From positions 1 through 24,468 of the IMG/VR virus record IMGVR_UViG_3300047551_002086: a DNA stretch of 24,468 nt; one strand, given 5' to 3'. This DNA is from a virus. A model generated the notes under the pieces. It was given only the letters and a program-made list of their open reading frames with translations, had not been told where the DNA came from and searched no databases. Positions 1 through 5,686 of the stretch are shown piece by piece. Every line of letters begins with the position of its first letter. Within the stretch, counting starts at the first letter, position 1. Both the position numbers and the translations under genes were made by a program.

Positions 1-264
1 GGTTACAAGAAGGATGAAATTGATATTGAGGTCAAGGAAGGTGTCTTGACCATTTCAGGTGGGGCATCTCAATTGAACGAGCAAACTGATAAAGTAGTTT
101 ATCTTCTACGAGAACTGAAGCGAAGCTCATTCTCACGATCCTTTAAGCTCGGTGACCAATTGAATGCGTCAGATGTAGATGCAAAGTTTGATAATGGGTT
201 ACTAACAATCACAATCCAAAAGTTAGAAAAGGAGCCAGAGTCGAAAAAGGTTACGATTAAGTAA
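1..264 (+). CDS. Hsp20 small heat-shock protein, 3' part
   Basis: Open from the first base of the window in frame 1, so the 5' end is missing; 87 codons remain before TAA at 262-264. The residues read as the core and end of an alpha-crystallin domain: GYKKDEIDIEVKEGVLTISG at the left edge (the usual 'strand, G-x-LTI-x-G' pattern), then FSRSFKLGDQLN, DVDAKFDNGLLTITIQK and a short tail ending KKVTIK. Small heat-shock proteins of this IbpA type are ATP-independent holdases that bind unfolding proteins. They are a recurrent accessory gene in T4-like phages of marine bacteria, where they are thought to protect phage proteins or help assembly. An internal TTG at 46 could be mistaken for a start, but the domain plainly continues upstream of it. 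The C-terminal I-x-I/V anchor motif is not clear. Confidence 0.9.
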   Translation, partial: GYKKDEIDIEVKEGVLTISGGASQLNEQTDKVVYLLRELKRSSFSRSFKLGDQLNASDVDAKFDNGLLTITIQKLEKEPESKKVTIK

Positions 265-288
265 TAACATTCAACTGTAGGAGGATGT

Positions 289-369
289 ATGTGTAATTGT
301 AGTAATGGTGTCTGCATTTGCGGCACCGGATGTACTTGCACTTGTTGCTTAACCCACATAACCGATTAA
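289..369 (+). CDS. Metallothionein-like cysteine-rich mini-protein (26 aa)
   Basis: A 26-codon ORF with eight cysteines at residues 2, 4, 9, 11, 15, 17, 19 and 20: three C-x-C pairs and a C-x-C-x-C-C run, separated by small polar residues and glycine, with one histidine (H23). There are no aromatic residues and no lysine or arginine. This is the composition of a metallothionein, a peptide that wraps Zn(II), Cd(II) or Cu(I) in thiolate clusters. The start is supported by AGGAGG at 279-284 and by a 12-base context (280-291, GGAGGATGTATG) identical to the one at the start of the gene at 4131. It lies 24 bases after the Hsp20 gene, so the two are probably co-transcribed, and its stop lies beside the stem-loop that begins at 356. 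Seen: the ORF, ribosome site and cysteine spacing. Inferred: metal binding. It matches no metallothionein family I can name and could instead be a disulfide-rich or redox peptide. Confidence 0.68.
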   Translation: MCNCSNGVCICGTGCTCTCCLTHITD

Positions 370-396
370 CTAGGAGGTGATCCTTATCGGTTATGT
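356..396 (+). promoter_or_regulatory. Stem-loop presenting a 12-base perfect Shine-Dalgarno match
   Basis: ACATAACCGAT (356-366) and ATCGGTTATGT (386-396) are perfect 11-bp inverted repeats. The 19-base loop holds AGGAGGTGATCC (372-383), complementary over all 12 bases to the usual bacterial 16S rRNA 3' end (GGATCACCTCCT). The 3' arm contains the ATG at 393. A smaller inner pairing, AGGA (372-375) with TCCT (381-384), could hide part of the site. The 5' arm overlaps the last codons and stop of the cysteine-rich gene. This looks like a translational control or ribosome-docking element; the function is inferred. Confidence 0.6.
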
Positions 397-413
397 CTGA
401 CTCAAAACCCTAA
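393..413 (+). CDS. Possible six-residue leader peptide (MSDSKP)
   Basis: ATG at 393 is followed by five codons and TAA at 411-413. The Shine-Dalgarno match at 372-383 is unusually strong, but its AGGAGG core ends 15 bases before this ATG, further than is usual. The stop falls 18 bases before the terminator stem at 431, an arrangement reminiscent of a leader peptide in an attenuator. The peptide has no run of regulatory codons. It may simply be a chance ORF; confidence is low. Confidence 0.22.
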   Translation: MSDSKP

Positions 414-430
414 ATTATGGAGTTTAATAA

Positions 431-467
431 ACGGGCCGGTACCCACAAAGTCCGGCCTCGTTTTTTT
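431..467 (+). terminator. Intrinsic (rho-independent) terminator
   Basis: GGCCGG (434-439) pairs perfectly with CCGGCC (452-457). The stem can be extended by a G433-T458 wobble and outer pairs around a bulged C459. A 12-base loop separates the arms, and seven T residues (461-467) follow at once. It would end transcripts from the Hsp20 and cysteine-rich genes. The next gene's ribosome site (GGAGA, 468-472) abuts the T run, so read-through or a regulated decision here would control that gene. Confidence 0.85.
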
Positions 468-476
468 GGAGAATAT

Positions 477-1538
477 ATGAGTAAGATTTTTAATTTCAAA
501 ACACTGGTTTCATTCTCTGCATTAGCAATCGCCGGATGTGCTGCACTGTTCTCTGTGACGGGTATTGGTACCTTGTTTGCAGGAGCAGCCACCGCTGCGA
601 TGATTATGGCTAGTGCTTTGGAATTAGGTAAATTAGTTGGTATTTCTTTCCTGTATCGTTATTGGTCAGAAATTCCAAAAGCATTAAAGAGTTATATGTT
701 GGTCGCAAGTATCATTTTAATTGGTATCACATCCGCAGGTATTTACGGATACTTGTCATCGGCATATGCGAAGGTTGCAGCAGAACCATTAAAGATGAAT
801 GCAGATATCCAAATCTATAATTCGCAAGCGACAACATTAGACGAAGAAATCAAACGTAAGACCGCCCGATTAGACCAAATTATTTCTCTTCGTGGTCAGC
901 AAGAAAATCGTATTGATAATCTTATCAGTAAAAGTACCACGGGGTCAAATACGGCAATTCGGTCAGCACAAAACAGTCTGGCAGAACTGAATAGAACGGC
1001 AACCACATTACAACGTGAAATTAACCAAACATCTGCTCAACGTGATAGTTTGAAAGCACGTAGTCTAACGAAGGAAGTGGAAATTAACACTAATTCTGAT
1101 ATTGGAACATTCGTCTATATCTCCAACGCAATTGGTGTTGAACTAGATACTGTGGTTAAATGGTTTATATTAATTATTGTTTTGGTATTTGACCCACTTT
1201 CTATCTGCTTGGTATTAGCATATAATTTCTTACAGAAGCGTGGGGAAGTAACAGAGGAACCTAAACAATTAGCTATTTTTAATGAAAAAATAATTACGGA
1301 ACCAGAACCAGTCGTAGAAGATATCAAGCAAGAGGAGATCGTCGTTCCTGAGCCAATTGTGCAAAAGGAAACGATGATAAAACGCGAAGAAGAACCCGTA
1401 GTAGAAGAACGTAAAATAATACCATTTAATAATGGGGATTGGAATGAAGATGACCCATTTCCACAATATATGACTAAAGCAGAGACAGAAGAAGTATTAG
1501 AAAAGTGGTGGGCTAAGAGAAATGGTGTTATAAGATAG
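477..1538 (+). CDS. Membrane protein with long coiled coil (353 aa), unknown function
   Basis: I do not recognise a named family. The start at 477 is chosen because GGAGA lies just upstream and because an earlier in-frame ATG (417) would translate through the terminator stem. Hydrophobic segments lie at about residues 9-29, 31-58, 73-96 and 226-250. Between the third and fourth is a polar region (about 112-205) rich in Gln, Glu, Lys and Asn with heptad-like spacing, probably coiled coil. After the last segment is an acidic, Pro-Glu-Val-rich tail (about 256-325) and a short tryptophan-bearing end (EKWWAKR). This suggests an inner-membrane protein with a large helical domain on one side and a charged tail on the other. 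It lies between a terminator and a promoter, so it may be a separate unit. An IAGC at residues 18-21 resembles a lipobox but sits inside a hydrophobic run. Roles in membrane remodelling, superinfection exclusion or lysis timing are possible but not shown. Confidence 0.75.
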   Translation: MSKIFNFKTLVSFSALAIAGCAALFSVTGIGTLFAGAATAAMIMASALELGKLVGISFLYRYWSEIPKALKSYMLVASIILIGITSAGIYGYLSSAYAKVAAEPLKMNADIQIYNSQATTLDEEIKRKTARLDQIISLRGQQENRIDNLISKSTTGSNTAIRSAQNSLAELNRTATTLQREINQTSAQRDSLKARSLTKEVEINTNSDIGTFVYISNAIGVELDTVVKWFILIIVLVFDPLSICLVLAYNFLQKRGEVTEEPKQLAIFNEKIITEPEPVVEDIKQEEIVVPEPIVQKETMIKREEEPVVEERKIIPFNNGDWNEDDPFPQYMTKAETEEVLEKWWAKRNGVIR

Positions 1539-1541
1539 GGC

Positions 1542-1570
1542 TTGACAAATTAACATTTATGTAGTATATT
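1542..1570 (+). promoter_or_regulatory. Sigma-70-type promoter for the UV-endonuclease unit
   Basis: TTGACA (1542-1547) is a perfect -35 hexamer, the spacer is exactly 17 bases, and TATATT (1565-1570) matches five of six bases of the -10 consensus. The predicted start near 1577 gives a leader of about 20 bases before the ATG at 1597. A host-sigma promoter of this strength suits early expression of the repair and metabolic genes downstream. It begins only four bases after the preceding stop codon. Confidence 0.82.
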
Positions 1571-1596
1571 TCGTATATCTCTAACAAGGTTTATAC

Positions 1597-2493
1597 ATGC
1601 CACATAATGTCGGTTATTGTTGTATCAATCTTACGTTACAAAAGTCTCGCAAAATTACCACTAATCGTGGTATGATACTCCGTACCTATACAGAACGTGG
1701 TATTAAGTACGCATCCGAACTCGCACTCGCTAACGCACGTGACCTTGTAGAGATTATCAAGTGGAACGCAGAAAACGGTATTAAGGTATTCCGTCTATCG
1801 TCCGACTTGTTTCCGTGGAACTCAAAATACAAACTGTCCGACCTACCAGATTACGATACTATTCGTCAGTATCTACTCGCTGCGGGTGCTATTGCATATA
1901 ATACTGGTCAGCGTATCACCGCACATCCAGATCATTTCGTTAAACTTGGGTCGGCAAAACCCGAAGTAGTTGATAACGCTATTCACGACCTCGAACATCA
2001 TTCCGAAGTCTTTGACTTGATGGGATTGGAAGCGTCACATTACAATTGTCTTAATATTCACGTTGGTATGAACTATGCCGACGATACAATTGACCGCTGG
2101 CTCAAGTCATTTGACCGACTCTCCGATAATTGTAAGAAGCGATTGGTAGTTGAAAACGATGATAAGGCATCGGCATTCTCGGTCAAGCAGTTGTACGACA
2201 ATATCTATAAGGTCATCAAGACCCCGTTGACTTTTGACTACTTTCACCATACATTCCATACTAGTAATTTGTCCAGTACTGATGCAGCACATCTTGCCGC
2301 ATCTACGTGGGACACTACTCCACTCTTTCACTATAGTGAGTCTAAAAACATAAATGAAAACGTTACAGGCAATCCTCGTGCTCACGCTGATTATGTGTTT
2401 TCTCGTATTGACGATTACGGACTCACGATTGATGTTGACCTCGAAGCAAAAGCAAAAGAACTAGCATTACTAAAGTATCGGAGTATTCTATGA
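1597..2493 (+). CDS. uvsE: UV-damage endonuclease (UvdE/UvsE family)
   Basis: A TIM-barrel metal-dependent endonuclease that nicks DNA 5' of UV photoproducts and other distorting lesions, starting a repair route independent of UvrABC. At 298 residues it is the size of bacterial UvsE. Family motifs appear in order: GYCCINLTL at 6-14, FRLSSDLFP at 65-73, AHPDHF at 109-114, NIHVG at 153-157, VVENDD at 184-189, FDYFHH at 213-218, TW and HYS around 237-247, and HADY at 263-266. They supply the expected His, Glu and Asp metal ligands. The start at 1597 puts GYCCIN at the expected distance from the N-terminus, with AAGG at 1586-1589 as ribosome site; the ATG at 1672 would remove that first strand. 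The gene follows a sigma-70-type promoter, and its stop overlaps the next ATG. Codons look richer in G+C (about 42-50% in 60-base stretches from 1681-1800) than in the tail genes, which suggests separate acquisition. Confidence 0.93.
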   Translation: MPHNVGYCCINLTLQKSRKITTNRGMILRTYTERGIKYASELALANARDLVEIIKWNAENGIKVFRLSSDLFPWNSKYKLSDLPDYDTIRQYLLAAGAIAYNTGQRITAHPDHFVKLGSAKPEVVDNAIHDLEHHSEVFDLMGLEASHYNCLNIHVGMNYADDTIDRWLKSFDRLSDNCKKRLVVENDDKASAFSVKQLYDNIYKVIKTPLTFDYFHHTFHTSNLSSTDAAHLAASTWDTTPLFHYSESKNINENVTGNPRAHADYVFSRIDDYGLTIDVDLEAKAKELALLKYRSIL

Positions 2494-3116
2494 TTTCATT
2501 CGCTATTACAACACATAATGAAGGTCAATATGTTCAAGACCTAATGGACCAACTCATTCCTCACTGCGAAAATACGGGGGATGAGATTGTTGTTGTAGAT
2601 GATAACTCTACGGATGAATTTACATCACAACTGTTGTATAATCTTGCAGATGAAGATATCATTAGATTGTATAATCATTCACTTGATAATGATTTTGCTG
2701 CACATAAAAACTATGTTAATTCCGTCTGCCAAGGTGATTATATTTTCCAAGTAGATGCAGACGAAAAATTCCATAATAACCTCTTGACTTATCTACATGA
2801 TATAGTGTATAATAATACGAACGTAGATTTGTTTTTAATCCCGCGAGTAAATGTCGTAAATGGTTTGACCGAAGAAGATATCAATCGTTGGGGATGGAGA
2901 GTTAATGAATTGGGTTGGGTTATGTTTCCAGACTACCAAACCCGTTTATATAAGAATGTAGATAGAATTAAGTGGGAAGGTAAAGTGCATGAACGTATCA
3001 TAGGATATGAAACACACGCACCACTTCCAGCAGAAGAACAGTGGTCACTATACCATATTAAGGAAATCAATAGACAACGGGAGCAGAATGCATATTATGA
3101 GACATTATCAAGATAG
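2490..3116 (+). CDS. Family 2 glycosyltransferase
   Basis: A GT-A fold glycosyltransferase that would transfer a sugar from a nucleotide-sugar donor. The 208 residues contain the N-terminal strand FAITTHNEG (4-12), the nucleotide-binding VVVDDNSTDE (34-43), an FAAHKN segment (69-74) typical of this group, and QVDADE (87-92) carrying the metal-binding D-x-D (D89, D91). A later WEGKVHERI segment resembles the acceptor-side motif of short bacterial GT2 enzymes. The protein is short but complete for a single GT-A domain, with no membrane helix. ATG at 2490 overlaps the endonuclease stop (ATGA), so translation is probably coupled, and the 3' end overlaps the next gene by 29 bases. The acceptor cannot be told from the sequence: phage DNA bases, virion proteins and host surface glycans are all possible. 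The neighbouring nucleotide enzyme makes modified-base or nucleotide-sugar metabolism worth considering. Confidence 0.88.
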   Translation: MISFAITTHNEGQYVQDLMDQLIPHCENTGDEIVVVDDNSTDEFTSQLLYNLADEDIIRLYNHSLDNDFAAHKNYVNSVCQGDYIFQVDADEKFHNNLLTYLHDIVYNNTNVDLFLIPRVNVVNGLTEEDINRWGWRVNELGWVMFPDYQTRLYKNVDRIKWEGKVHERIIGYETHAPLPAEEQWSLYHIKEINRQREQNAYYETLSR

Positions 3117-4119
3117 AGCATTAACATACGACGATATCCAATTAGTTCCAGCATATTCTGATATTGAGTCACGTAAGACAATTGACCTCACTACAGATTT
3201 AACAACTAATTATAAGATCATGGTTCCGTTGATTGCTTCTCCTATGGATACGGTGTGTGATAGTGAGATGGCAATAACGATGATGGACTTGGGTGGAGTG
3301 GGATGTATTCACCGATTTATGTCTATTGAGGAACAAGCACGACATGTGTATGAAGTATTTTTACACAATTCCCATAATGCAGTTAATCTTCCAGTTATGG
3401 CAGCGGTTGGTGCAAATGGTGATTATCTCGAACGTACACAAGAATTAGTAAAAGCTGGTGTAAATATTGTTTTGATTGATGTGGCACATGGATATCATAA
3501 GTTTGTAAAAAATGCAATCGAAACGATTAAGAGTAATTTTCCGATGGTTGATGTAATTGCAGGAAATATCGCAACCGCAGAAGCAGCGGAAGCATTACAA
3601 GATTGGGGTGCAGACGGACTTCGTGTTGGTATTGGTGGTGGGTCACTTTGCACCACCCGTATTAAGACAGGATTTGGTGTTCCAAACATTACCTCATTAG
3701 AAGATGTAGTAAGTGTAGCAAAAGTTCCAGTTATCGCTTGTGGTGGTATTCGTAATAGTGGAGATATTGCAAAGGCGTTGGCAGTTGGTGCAGACTCCGT
3801 GATATTAGGATCACTATTGGCAGGAACAAAGGAAGCACCTGGAGCAATTATTGAGAAGTCTAACGGGTTATATAAGCGCTATCGTGGTGCAGCGTCCTTG
3901 GAAACGAAGAGTATTCACGGACAAGAAACACGCAATGTAGAGGGTGAATCTACGATTGTTCCGTTCAAGGGTGGAGCTAAATTCATCGTTGATGGACTAT
4001 TGGACGGATTACGGTCAGCATTATCGTATGCAGGAGCACAAAGTATTAGGGAATTTAACCCAGAGTATGTAGTGGTCACCGCAGCAGGTATGAATGAGGC
4101 TAAACCTCACCTTCTCTAA
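3088..4119 (+). CDS. IMP dehydrogenase, catalytic domain only (no CBS pair)
   Basis: IMP dehydrogenase oxidises IMP to XMP with NAD+, the committed step to guanine nucleotides. About 343 residues from ATG 3088. The TIM-barrel motifs are present: LTYDDIQLVPAYS (12-24), the SPMDTV strand (51-56), DVAHG (131-135), the loop GGGSLCTTR (183-191) with catalytic Cys188, ACGGIRNSGD (217-226), LGSLLAG (240-246) and YRGAASLETK (265-274). The two CBS domains usually inserted after the IHR-x-M-S...EEQ segment (near residue 85) are absent. DVAHG rather than DVANG, and the TAAGMNEAKPH ending, favour IMP dehydrogenase over GMP reductase, but the reaction is not certain. The usual G-P-G-S loop reads G-G-G-S here. 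The start is chosen because GGGAG (3079-3083) precedes it; 3097 is an alternative, and 3007 would add an N-terminus unlike the family that is read inside the glycosyltransferase gene. Confidence 0.87.
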   Translation: MHIMRHYQDRALTYDDIQLVPAYSDIESRKTIDLTTDLTTNYKIMVPLIASPMDTVCDSEMAITMMDLGGVGCIHRFMSIEEQARHVYEVFLHNSHNAVNLPVMAAVGANGDYLERTQELVKAGVNIVLIDVAHGYHKFVKNAIETIKSNFPMVDVIAGNIATAEAAEALQDWGADGLRVGIGGGSLCTTRIKTGFGVPNITSLEDVVSVAKVPVIACGGIRNSGDIAKALAVGADSVILGSLLAGTKEAPGAIIEKSNGLYKRYRGAASLETKSIHGQETRNVEGESTIVPFKGGAKFIVDGLLDGLRSALSYAGAQSIREFNPEYVVVTAAGMNEAKPHLL

Positions 4120-4130
4120 CCGGAGGATGT

Positions 4131-4655
4131 ATGAACAAAATAATAACCGCCTTATCTATAATGACGGTTCTCTTGATGTTAAAGATTAACGAAACTTATA
4201 TACCGAACCGTATTGTTCGGTCAGAACCAACAGAGTTAGAAAAGTTCCTTAACCATATGGCAGAACGTGAGAGTGATAACACACCTCACGTGGTCAATCG
4301 GTTTGGAATGATGGGTAAATATCAATTTGCCCCAAGTACGATTAGGGTTCTTGGATTTAGAGTATCAAATAGACAGTTCCTATCCAACCCAGAACTCCAA
4401 GACTCTGTAATGGTTGCTTATCTACGATCAAACAATAAAGAACTAAACACACTAATCACTAAATACGAAAATAAGAAGTTTAAGGGTGTGAGAGTTACAC
4501 GGTCTGGTGTATTGGCGGCGGCACATTTAGCAGGTTCGGCAAATGTGAAGCTCTTTTTCCAAAACGCGGATTGGAATGGACGAACAGATGCAAATGGCAC
4601 GAGTATTCGTGAGTATATGCAAACATTCTCAATCTATAACTTGAAGAAACTATGA
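4131..4655 (+). CDS. Membrane-anchored lysozyme/lytic transglycosylase-like protein
   Basis: A 174-residue protein with a short hydrophobic N-terminus (about 4-18) after MNK, suggesting a signal-anchor, and then a domain resembling phage SLT/lysozyme-like hydrolases. The key region is FLNHMAERESDN (39-50) followed by VVNRFGMMGKYQFAPSTIRVLGF (54-76, written in two parts in the family pattern: E-S-x-N, then N-x-x-G-x-x-G-x-YQF). Glu47 is the likely catalytic acid by analogy. Helical segments with AAAHLAGSANVKLFF (129-143) match the later core of such folds. It would cut peptidoglycan in the periplasm, as an endolysin with a signal-arrest anchor or a hydrolase acting in entry. GGAGG sits four bases before ATG, in a context identical over 12 bases to the cysteine-rich gene at 289. 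Its stop overlaps the next gene's ATG. The fold call is from motif resemblance only. Confidence 0.65.
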   Translation: MNKIITALSIMTVLLMLKINETYIPNRIVRSEPTELEKFLNHMAERESDNTPHVVNRFGMMGKYQFAPSTIRVLGFRVSNRQFLSNPELQDSVMVAYLRSNNKELNTLITKYENKKFKGVRVTRSGVLAAAHLAGSANVKLFFQNADWNGRTDANGTSIREYMQTFSIYNLKKL

Positions 4656-4939
4656 TAGTAGTAGTGATAATCAGTATTTTGTTAAATGCAGCACTTGGTT
4701 ACGCATGCTGGAATTTGTTGCGTAAGAACGAAGTGATGGAAGATGCCATAGATATCTTTTACACCCGCTTAGATACGACATTAAAAACTATGCGGGCGAT
4801 TGACTCACGAGAAATGTTTGAAAAGGACGATGAGGTAGGGTCTGTTTTCAATCAAATCGTAGATACAGTTAATGATTTACGTCCGCTTCTATACGGGAGT
4901 AATATAGAAGATGGGGAGAAAGAAAGCGAAGCTCGGTAA
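4652..4939 (+). CDS. Small single-span membrane protein (95 aa), unknown function
   Basis: The ATG overlaps the preceding stop (ATGA), and the 3' end overlaps the sigma-factor gene by 29 bases. Residues 1-20 are strongly hydrophobic (VVVIISILLNAALGYACW), followed by a basic LLRKN and a soluble, acidic, helical domain of about 70 residues with IDIFYTRLDTTLKTM and a well-ordered MFEKDDEVGSVFNQI segment. The predicted topology is N-out/C-in with a cytoplasmic domain. Small membrane proteins of this kind often lie near late-regulator genes in T4-like phages, but I cannot name this one. Tight coupling to the hydrolase upstream would fit a lysis accessory; coupling to the sigma factor downstream would fit a shared late programme. 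Neither is shown. Confidence 0.72.
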   Translation: MIVVVIISILLNAALGYACWNLLRKNEVMEDAIDIFYTRLDTTLKTMRAIDSREMFEKDDEVGSVFNQIVDTVNDLRPLLYGSNIEDGEKESEAR

Positions 4940-5648
4940 AGTCTACTTTACACAAGAAACAGAAGATGCAATCATCAAATATAACCAAAGTAATGACCCC
5001 GACGAAAGAGAACATCTCTATCGGGAGTATATTTGGGCACCATTCGATAAATTAGCAGAAAACGTAATTAACAGATTTAAGTTTCCTTATATGGAAGGCA
5101 GCTTCGACGATGTAAAGTCGGAGGTGGTTTCCTTCTTGGTTATCAATCTACATAAATTCGCACACGGAAAGGGTAAAGCATTCTCCTATTTCAGTGTGAT
5201 TGCAAAAAATTATCTAATTTTACACAATAACAACGCATACAAGGAAGAAAAGCGGTCAGTTTATCTTGGAGATAAGACTGATGAGACATTTTCCTTGGAA
5301 GAAATCCTTGTTTCCGAACCAGAAGAACAAGAAATCAAAAGTGATACCAGAGATTTCTTACAATTACTTGTTCAATACTGGGATTTTAACACTACCAAGA
5401 TTTTTAAGAAGAAACGGGACATAGAAATCGCTAACGCAGTGGTTGAACTCCTCCGCAGAGTTGATAATATTGATAATTTCAATAAGAAAGCTCTTTATTT
5501 AATGATTAGAGAAATGACCAACCACAAAACTTCGCATATCACCAAGGTAATCAATAAGATGCGAGGTCACGTGTTAGTCCAAATGCAGGAATTTAGGCGT
5601 ACAGGACATATTTCAGACCCATCCGCATATTTTACATATAAAAAATAG
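4911..5648 (+). CDS. gp55-like late-transcription sigma factor
   Basis: A 245-residue protein resembling the sigma-70-region-2-like late factor of T4-like phages (T4 gp55, 185 aa), which directs host RNA polymerase to late promoters together with the sliding clamp. The region-2 core lies at about 38-116: YIWAPFDKLAENVINRF, then FDDVKSEVVSFLVINLHKF, then GKAFSYFSVIAKNYLI and a basic EEKR. That is the order of sigma 2.1-2.3 helices. An acidic linker (125-147) and a basic helical C-terminal part follow, with an HTH-like KALYLMIREMTNHKTSHITKVINK stretch (193-216, in two helices). It is about 60 residues longer than T4 gp55 and ends YFTYKK; I see no clear match to the T4 C-terminal clamp-binding tail SLDFLYE. 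The next base pairs downstream hold the first TATTTATATT element. The start at 4911 lies within the preceding gene. Confidence 0.75.
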   Translation: MGRKKAKLGKVYFTQETEDAIIKYNQSNDPDEREHLYREYIWAPFDKLAENVINRFKFPYMEGSFDDVKSEVVSFLVINLHKFAHGKGKAFSYFSVIAKNYLILHNNNAYKEEKRSVYLGDKTDETFSLEEILVSEPEEQEIKSDTRDFLQLLVQYWDFNTTKIFKKKRDIEIANAVVELLRRVDNIDNFNKKALYLMIREMTNHKTSHITKVINKMRGHVLVQMQEFRRTGHISDPSAYFTYKK

Positions 5649-5656
5649 CCTCTAAC

Positions 5657-5666
5657 TATTTATATT
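5657..5666 (+). promoter_or_regulatory. Candidate late-promoter element TATTTATATT (copy 1)
   Basis: TATTTATATT lies in the 38-base gap between the sigma-factor gene and the gene at 5687. The identical ten bases recur at 24352-24361 and a close relative at 10364-10373, each in a gap before a late gene. Its reverse complement contains TATAAATA, the T4 late-promoter consensus, but all genes near it run on the + strand, so orientation is uncertain. Confidence 0.4.
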
Positions 5667-5686
5667 GTAGTCACTTGGAGGTTATA

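Noticed and set aside
417-476. Upstream in-frame ATG at 417 as the start of the membrane-protein gene
   Set aside because: Translation from here would run through the terminator stem and T run, gives basic residues unlike the rest, and lacks a ribosome site. ATG 477 has GGAGA just upstream.
497-560. Lipoprotein signal (IAGC at residues 18-21) in the membrane protein at 477
   Set aside because: The match lies inside a continuous hydrophobic run with three more spans to follow; a plain membrane helix explains it better.
3007-3087. N-terminal extension of the IMP dehydrogenase from ATG 3007
   Set aside because: The added residues are a frame-shifted reading of the glycosyltransferase gene and do not resemble the family; ATG 3088 has GGGAG upstream.
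4131-4655. Holin for the protein at 4131
   Set aside because: It has one short hydrophobic N-terminal segment and a soluble domain with lysozyme-like motifs, so a hydrolase with an anchor is the better reading.
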